DNA of 64,000 nt, from positions 1-64,000 of the forward strand of contig JACOUT010000004.1 of assembly GCA_016177705.1 (NCBI GenBank), in the 5' to 3' direction. This DNA is from Deltaproteobacteria bacterium. Lineage in GTDB: Bacteria > Myxococcota > UBA727 > VGSZ01. Under the pieces are notes generated by a model. That model was not told the DNA's origin. It worked only from the letters and a program-made list of their open reading frames with translations, and ran no database searches. The position numbers and the translations under genes were made by a program. How positions within the stretch are numbered: position 1 is the first letter of the stretch; every line of letters begins with the position of its first letter. Below are positions 59,414 through 64,000 of this stretch, one piece after another.

Positions 59414-61966
59414 TCAGACGGCGGCCGGGCCGGCCGCATCGTGCACCAACGGGGACGAGGCTGGCAACGCAGTGCTGCTCGCGAGCGCCGGCAGCTCGAC
59501 GGAGAAGGTGGTGCCGCGCTGCTCCTCGCTCTTCACCGTGACGCAGCCGCCGTGGGCGTCCACCACGGCCTTGACGATGGCCAGGCCGAGCCCGGACCCC
59601 TGTCCGGCGTGCGTGTTGGTGGGCACCTGGAAGAAGGGCTCGAACAGCCGCGGCAGCGCGTCGGGCGGCACGCCGACGCCCGAGTCTTCGACGTCGACGT
59701 GCACCACCTTGCCGTCGCCGCCCACGCGCACCTGCACGATGCCGCCGCGCGGCGTGAACTTGAGCGCGTTGTCCACCAGGTTCTGCACCACCTGGCCTAG
59801 GCGATCGCGGTCGCCGCGCGCCATGGTGGTGCCGCCGGCCGTGACGTCGATCTTGAGCTCGACGCCCGCGGCAGCCGCGCGCGCCGTCAGGTCGTCGACC
59901 ATCTGGCGCGCGACCTCCGCCAGGTCGACCGGCGTGTCGGGCGCGTTGCGCTGTTTCAGGCGGGCCAGGTCGAGCAGGTTGGTGCACAGCGCGGTCAGCC
60001 GATCCTCCTGGCGCGCGATGCCCTCGAGGAAGCTCTTGACGTCGACGGGGTCCATGCGCGGCAGATCGCGCAGCACCGTCTGCACGTTCTGACGGATGAC
60101 CGCCAGCGGTGAGCGGAAGTCGTGCGAGATGGTCGCCACCAGCTCGTCCTTGCGCTGGTTGAGCGTGCCGAGCTCGGTGTTCTTCTGCTCGAGCTCGGCG
60201 GTGCGTGCGGCCACGCGCGCCTCCAGCTCGCGGTTGAGCTGCTCGACGGCCTCGAAGGCGAGCGTGTTGACCAACGAGGCGGCCAGCGGGCCGCCGAGGG
60301 CGGCCGCGAAAGCGACGTCGGCGTCTTCGTAGGGCGTGCCGTCGCTGCGTCCCCGGATGACGAGCAGGCCGACCGGCTCGTTGGCGACGGCCAGGCGCAC
60401 CGCCAGCGCCGCGCCGCGCAACGCCGCCGGCGCCGGCGTGTCCTCGTCGACGACGACAGGATCGACGTGGTCGAGCCACGCCTGCACCGCCGGGTCCAGC
60501 GGCACCGGCGTGCCCTGCACCAAGGGCATCAGGCGCGCCTCGCTGCGATCGAAGCGATAGAGCTCGAAGGACGCCGGAGCGATCGACTGCTGCAGCGCCT
60601 CGCGCAGCCGTGCCAGCACGTCGGCGAGCTGAGTGGCGGTGGAGGCGCGCGCGGTGAAGTCGGCGACCAGGCGCCCGGCGTCGTAGCGGCGCGAGCGCAA
60701 CAGCCCCTCGACGTGGCTCTGCACCCGGTGCGTGGCGGGGGCGGCGACGGCGAACAAGAGCGCGGCCAACGCCACCATGGCGGGGGCGTCGTCGAGCTTG
60801 AGGAATTGCACGGCCGCCCACAGCACCAGGCCGAGCGCCATGCCGACCAGCGCGGCGACGGTGAGACCACCCACCAGGCGGCGCGCCGTGCGGTTGAGGC
60901 GCAACAGATCGTGGCGCACGATGGCGTCGGCGGTGGAGATGGGCACAAGCACCAGGAAGCCGTTCCAGATCATCGACATCGGCTGCAGGTCGAGCACGTT
61001 GCCGACGAACAGGTTGATGACCGGGATGCCGGCGCCGACCGGCCAGGCCCATAGGATCTGCCGGATGCGTGCGCGCCGGCGCGGCGACTGGCCGCGTAGG
61101 TAGCCGAGCACGAGCAGCGCGAGCCCAAGCACACAGGTGACGCACAGCCAGGTGTAGAGCAGGCCGTCGACGATGTCGTAGCGCACCGATCCCGGCGAGG
61201 CACCGGCGAGCAGCACTGCCAGCACCGTCGAGACGAGCAGCAACAGCGCCGTCAGCGCCCACATGCGCCGCTGCGGCGCGAGCCGCTGGCGTTCGGAGAA
61301 GCCGGGCTCGCCGGCCTCGGGCGCGCCCTCGAGCAGACGCGCGCCGTCGTGCTTGGTGTAGCCGCGCACGATGACGCCCACCAGGATGATGCCGAAGGTG
61401 CCGAGGTAGGGCGCCAAGATGGGGAACAGGCGTGGCAGCGTCCACAGCAAGGTCAGGTCGACCACCGAGGCCATGGTGACGCCGATGGAGGCGAACAACA
61501 GGAAGAAGGCCCACGCCTCGGGCGCGCCTGGACGCAGGAAGTACAGCAGCGTGGCGATGACCACGAACACCAGGCCGAGCAGCGCCAGGCTGGTGTGGCT
61601 GCGCACGACGTCGCTGGCGACGAACAGGCGCAGCGGCAGCTCGACGAAGCGCTCGGCACCGTCGCGCCCCTCGACCTGATAGATCACCGGCGCGCCGGCG
61701 GGCCGCGCCAGCGCGCGCTCGACGATGTCGTCCTTGGAGAAGACCAGCTCGCCGTCGACGGCGACGATGCGATCCCAGGTCTGAAAGCCGGCGGCGGCGC
61801 CGCCCCAGGAGGCGAAGCCGACCGGGTTCACCAGCCCTTCCTCGACGATGGAGACGCCGGGGAACGGGCGCCCGACCATGCCGAACACGCCCACGCAGAC
61901 GTCGATGCAGACGAACATCGCGCTCGCCGCGAGGACCGCAAACAACGCGTGAAACAAGGCGCGCAT
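59414..61966 (-). CDS. Multi-domain membrane histidine kinase
   Basis: 850 residues. One N-terminal membrane helix precedes a PDZ-like segment (TWDRIVAVDGELVFSKDDIVE, about 55-110), followed by a cluster of about nine transmembrane helices, a GAF-like region (about 450-580), a coiled-coil linker and the kinase core with His615 (ATISHDFRSPLAVI), N-box NLVDNALKF, G1 DSGVGVP and G2 GQGSGLGLAIV. A PDZ-like domain fused to a multi-helix sensor suggests it may read unfolded or cleaved envelope proteins, as PDZ domains bind C-termini. It is the probable partner of the regulator at 57578-59389. The start at 61966 lacks a clear ribosome-binding site. Confidence 0.88.
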   Translation of the reverse strand: MRALFHALFAVLAASAMFVCIDVCVGVFGMVGRPFPGVSIVEEGLVNPVGFASWGGAAAGFQTWDRIVAVDGELVFSKDDIVERALARPAGAPVIYQVEGRDGAERFVELPLRLFVASDVVRSHTSLALLGLVFVVIATLLYFLRPGAPEAWAFFLLFASIGVTMASVVDLTLLWTLPRLFPILAPYLGTFGIILVGVIVRGYTKHDGARLLEGAPEAGEPGFSERQRLAPQRRMWALTALLLLVSTVLAVLLAGASPGSVRYDIVDGLLYTWLCVTCVLGLALLVLGYLRGQSPRRRARIRQILWAWPVGAGIPVINLFVGNVLDLQPMSMIWNGFLVLVPISTADAIVRHDLLRLNRTARRLVGGLTVAALVGMALGLVLWAAVQFLKLDDAPAMVALAALLFAVAAPATHRVQSHVEGLLRSRRYDAGRLVADFTARASTATQLADVLARLREALQQSIAPASFELYRFDRSEARLMPLVQGTPVPLDPAVQAWLDHVDPVVVDEDTPAPAALRGAALAVRLAVANEPVGLLVIRGRSDGTPYEDADVAFAAALGGPLAASLVNTLAFEAVEQLNRELEARVAARTAELEQKNTELGTLNQRKDELVATISHDFRSPLAVIRQNVQTVLRDLPRMDPVDVKSFLEGIARQEDRLTALCTNLLDLARLKQRNAPDTPVDLAEVARQMVDDLTARAAAAGVELKIDVTAGGTTMARGDRDRLGQVVQNLVDNALKFTPRGGIVQVRVGGDGKVVHVDVEDSGVGVPPDALPRLFEPFFQVPTNTHAGQGSGLGLAIVKAVVDAHGGCVTVKSEEQRGTTFSVELPALASSTALPASSPLVHDAAGPAAV

Positions 61967-62049
61967 GACGACGAGGATCCCGAGTGCCGCCGCAGTATGG
62001 CACCGCGCGTGGCCCTTGTCCCGCCGACCACGCACGCTACCGTGGCGCG

Positions 62050-62946
62050 GTGCCCCGCCCGTTCTACGGCGCCTTGCTGTTGGTGATCGCCGCATGCATC
62101 TGGGGCAGCGCCTTCGTGCCGCAGAAGCTCTCCGTCGTCGCGCTGCCGCCGTTGCTTGCCACCGCGGTGCGCTTCGCCATGGCCGCGCCGCTCGCGTTGC
62201 TGCTCGCCGGGCGACGCCTCAAGCACGACACCGGCGACCGCAGGGTGCCCATCGCGCTCGGCGTCATCCTGCTGTTCGCCTACGTCACCCAGACCGCCGC
62301 GCTCACCTCCATTCCGGTGACGCGCGTCTCGCTCATCACCGGGCTGTACGCGGTGTTCGTGCCCTTCTTGGCGCCGTTGTTCGGCTTGCCGCGGCCGCAG
62401 CGGCTGCACTGGGCCGGCGCCGGCGTGGCGTCGATTGGCCTGGCGCTGTTGGTCGGCGTCATCGGCGGCGACGCGCTCGCGGTGCCGCTGCGCGTCGGCG
62501 ACCTGCTCGTGCTCGTGCACGCGCTCTTCGGCGCGCTGCACGTGCTGGTGGTGTCGACCGCGGCCCGCCGCGTCGATCCGCTGGTGTTGAACGCGCAGCA
62601 GTTGACGGTGCTGTTGGTGCTCGGCGCGCCCCTCGCGCTCATGGTCGACGGCGTGGCGCCGCTCGCCGCGCTCGACGCCCAGGCGCTGTTCGCCTTTGCC
62701 TACCTGTCTGTGTTCTCGACCGTGGTGGCGTTCACCTGCCAGATCGCCGGGCAGCGGCACGCCTCGGCGCCGACCGCGGCGATCATCATGCTGCTCGAGA
62801 CGCCGGTGGGCGTCATCGGCGCACAGCTCTTCTTCCACGAGGCGATGGCGCCATTGCAGTGGCTCGGCGCCGTGGTGCTGGTGTGCGGCGTCGCGCTGTC
62901 GCTCGCCGCCGAGCTGCGCCGCCGTCCCATCGCGGTGGCGACGTGA
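62050..62946 (+). CDS. EamA/DMT-family transporter
   Basis: 298 residues from GTG with ten predicted transmembrane helices in two five-helix EamA repeats (IWGSAFVPQKLSVVALPPLLATAVRF near the start of the first; HASAPTAAIIMLLETPVGVIGAQLFFHEA in the second, the family's conserved end region). Such permeases export metabolites or drugs; the substrate cannot be inferred. GTG 62050 is chosen because the chain then starts at the first helix. The gene is divergent from the kinase and precedes a peptidase-like gene by 33 bases. Confidence 0.88.
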   Translation: MPRPFYGALLLVIAACIWGSAFVPQKLSVVALPPLLATAVRFAMAAPLALLLAGRRLKHDTGDRRVPIALGVILLFAYVTQTAALTSIPVTRVSLITGLYAVFVPFLAPLFGLPRPQRLHWAGAGVASIGLALLVGVIGGDALAVPLRVGDLLVLVHALFGALHVLVVSTAARRVDPLVLNAQQLTVLLVLGAPLALMVDGVAPLAALDAQALFAFAYLSVFSTVVAFTCQIAGQRHASAPTAAIIMLLETPVGVIGAQLFFHEAMAPLQWLGAVVLVCGVALSLAAELRRRPIAVAT

Positions 62947-62978
62947 CGCGGCACGGGCGCCTCGGGGTAGCATCGGCC

Positions 62979-64000
62979 ATGCGCGTGCAGCGGCGCTCCT
63001 TGCGATCGACGGCGACGGCGGCTCCAGCACCGCCGGCGCGCGCGGCGCCGACGCCGGCGGGCGCGCACGCGCCGCGGCTGCGCCCCGCCGTCGTCGAGAC
63101 GGCGCTGGCGGCGGCGGCCCTGCTCGCCAGGAGCGACGGCCCCGAGGGGCGCGAGCCGCTGCTCGGCCCCTACCAGGCCACGCGCGTGCGCGAGGTCTGG
63201 GCCCGCGCGACGCCGACCGTGCGCATGCAGCTCGAGGCCATGCTCGACCGCCTCGATGGTGCTGCCGCGCCGGTGGCGCGCGCGCTGCTGTTGCGCGCCG
63301 TCGCCGCCCGGGCACGCTCCTTGGTCGATGGCGAGCGCGCGCCCGAAGCGCTCGCGGTGCTCACGCGTTTCGTGGGGCGCTTGCACGGCCGGGGCGAGCG
63401 CGAGCTGCGCCGACGCGCCACCGTGCTCGACCTCGACTCGCGCGTGAACACCAGCGCCTTCGACCCGCAACAGCTCTGGCAGACGCAAGGCACCGTGCGC
63501 GATGGCCGGCAGGCGGACGGCCACGCGGACAACGACGGACTGTTCCAGCGCTTCACGGGCGCCTGTGGCGCCGCCACGCTGCAGATGATGTTGGCGGAGG
63601 CCGATCCGGTGATGGCCTTCGCGCTGCACGACGTCGGCGTCACCTCGGACGCCACCGACGACAGCATCGCGGACTTCCAGCGTGCGGTGCTCGACGAGTA
63701 TGGCGGCGGCAAGGCGCTCGGGCGCGTCGAGTCGTACCTGCGCAGCCGCATCCACAACGCGCTCGGCCGCCTGGAGCGGGACGGCAGCCTCGATGCCCGC
63801 GCCCGCGACGCGTTGTGCGCGTCGCTGTTTCGCGGGGCGCCGCTCGGCGGCGAGGCCAAGCGCGCGCTCGAGGTGCTGCGTGCGCGCTGGGGCTTCCCGA
63901 GCGACCAAGAGATCGCGCGGCTGCGCGCGGTCGAGCTGCCGCGCGCCGACGACGGCATCGGCGTCGACGCGTTGGTCGAGCTGGTCAACGTGCGACACGG
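62979..64000 (+). CDS. Peptidase C39-like protein, 3' end outside window
   Basis: At least 340 residues, open to the window edge. There is no signal peptide: the N-terminus is Arg/Ala/Pro-rich. The segment TGACGAATLQMMLAEADPVMAFALHD around Cys196 resembles the catalytic Cys region of C39/papain-like peptidases (Gln/Asn-x-Cys-Gly-x-Ala-Ser pattern), but the matching catalytic His and Asp would be downstream, possibly outside the window. Flanking helical regions are not recognised. The long antisense frame on the other strand is not considered real. Confidence 0.55.
   Translation, partial: MRVQRRSLRSTATAAPAPPARAAPTPAGAHAPRLRPAVVETALAAAALLARSDGPEGREPLLGPYQATRVREVWARATPTVRMQLEAMLDRLDGAAAPVARALLLRAVAARARSLVDGERAPEALAVLTRFVGRLHGRGERELRRRATVLDLDSRVNTSAFDPQQLWQTQGTVRDGRQADGHADNDGLFQRFTGACGAATLQMMLAEADPVMAFALHDVGVTSDATDDSIADFQRAVLDEYGGGKALGRVESYLRSRIHNALGRLERDGSLDARARDALCASLFRGAPLGGEAKRALEVLRARWGFPSDQEIARLRAVELPRADDGIGVDALVELVNVRH

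Overview
The window is about 70% G+C with strongly GC-biased third codon positions, and nearly every base is coding. Several protein features point to a myxobacterium-like member of the Myxococcota. These are C-terminal tails of a Cys/Gly-rich motif, a hydrophobic stretch and an Arg cluster (MYXO-CTERM type), (Gly-Glu)n and Asp/Ala-rich linkers, many lipoproteins, and two large regulators built on an enhancer-binding-protein core that lacks GAFTGA. I see no rRNA, tRNA, CRISPR array, insertion sequence or prophage, so this reads as ordinary chromosome. No intergenic gap exceeds about 255 bases. Two genes run off the window edges (1-1252 minus, 62979-64000 plus).

Left part (1-20.3 kb). Two TPR proteins on the minus strand face a tandem pair of copper-oxygenase-like (SCE4755-type, LPMO-like) secreted proteins. 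Next comes gyrA, which leads a tight run with a surface lipoprotein and a three-gene Gld-type ABC transporter. Then follow two paralogous Pro/Ala-rich glycine-zipper envelope proteins, an AlkD-like DNA alkylation repair gene coupled to a lipoprotein, a DUF2341/LamG lipoprotein, a flavin reductase/HD-GYP operon, and panC followed by an FHA-AAA regulator with a damaged Walker B motif.

Centre (20.3-43.8 kb). A likely operon (20552-30650) encodes an outer-membrane barrel-like protein and two giant paralogous metzincin-type lipoproteins of 1,493 and 1,428 residues. It is preceded by an AT-richer leader with two palindromes and closed by a perfect 12-bp-stem terminator. On the opposite strand lie a TamB-like protein and a very large Omp85/TamA-like protein. 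After them come ddl, a cupin, pdxA and gyrB. The operon at 20.5-30.7 kb is my best candidate for an undescribed system: a surface or periplasmic proteolysis module with its own barrel protein.

Right part (43.8-64 kb). This holds a membrane protein of possible NrfD type, a second putative metallopeptidase lipoprotein, an O-antigen-ligase-like protein, three minus-strand secreted proteins, a GlsB/YeaQ-type stress protein, a histidine kinase coupled to an alpha/beta hydrolase, a TlpA-like thioredoxin with an HtrA-type protease, two Cys-rich secreted proteins, a kinase/regulator pair, an EamA transporter and the start of a C39-like peptidase.

Overall, housekeeping genes (gyrA, gyrB, ddl, panC, pdxA) are scattered among envelope biogenesis, secreted hydrolases and signal transduction. 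Starts are often ambiguous because GTG/TTG starts and weak ribosome-binding sites are common; these are noted per gene.
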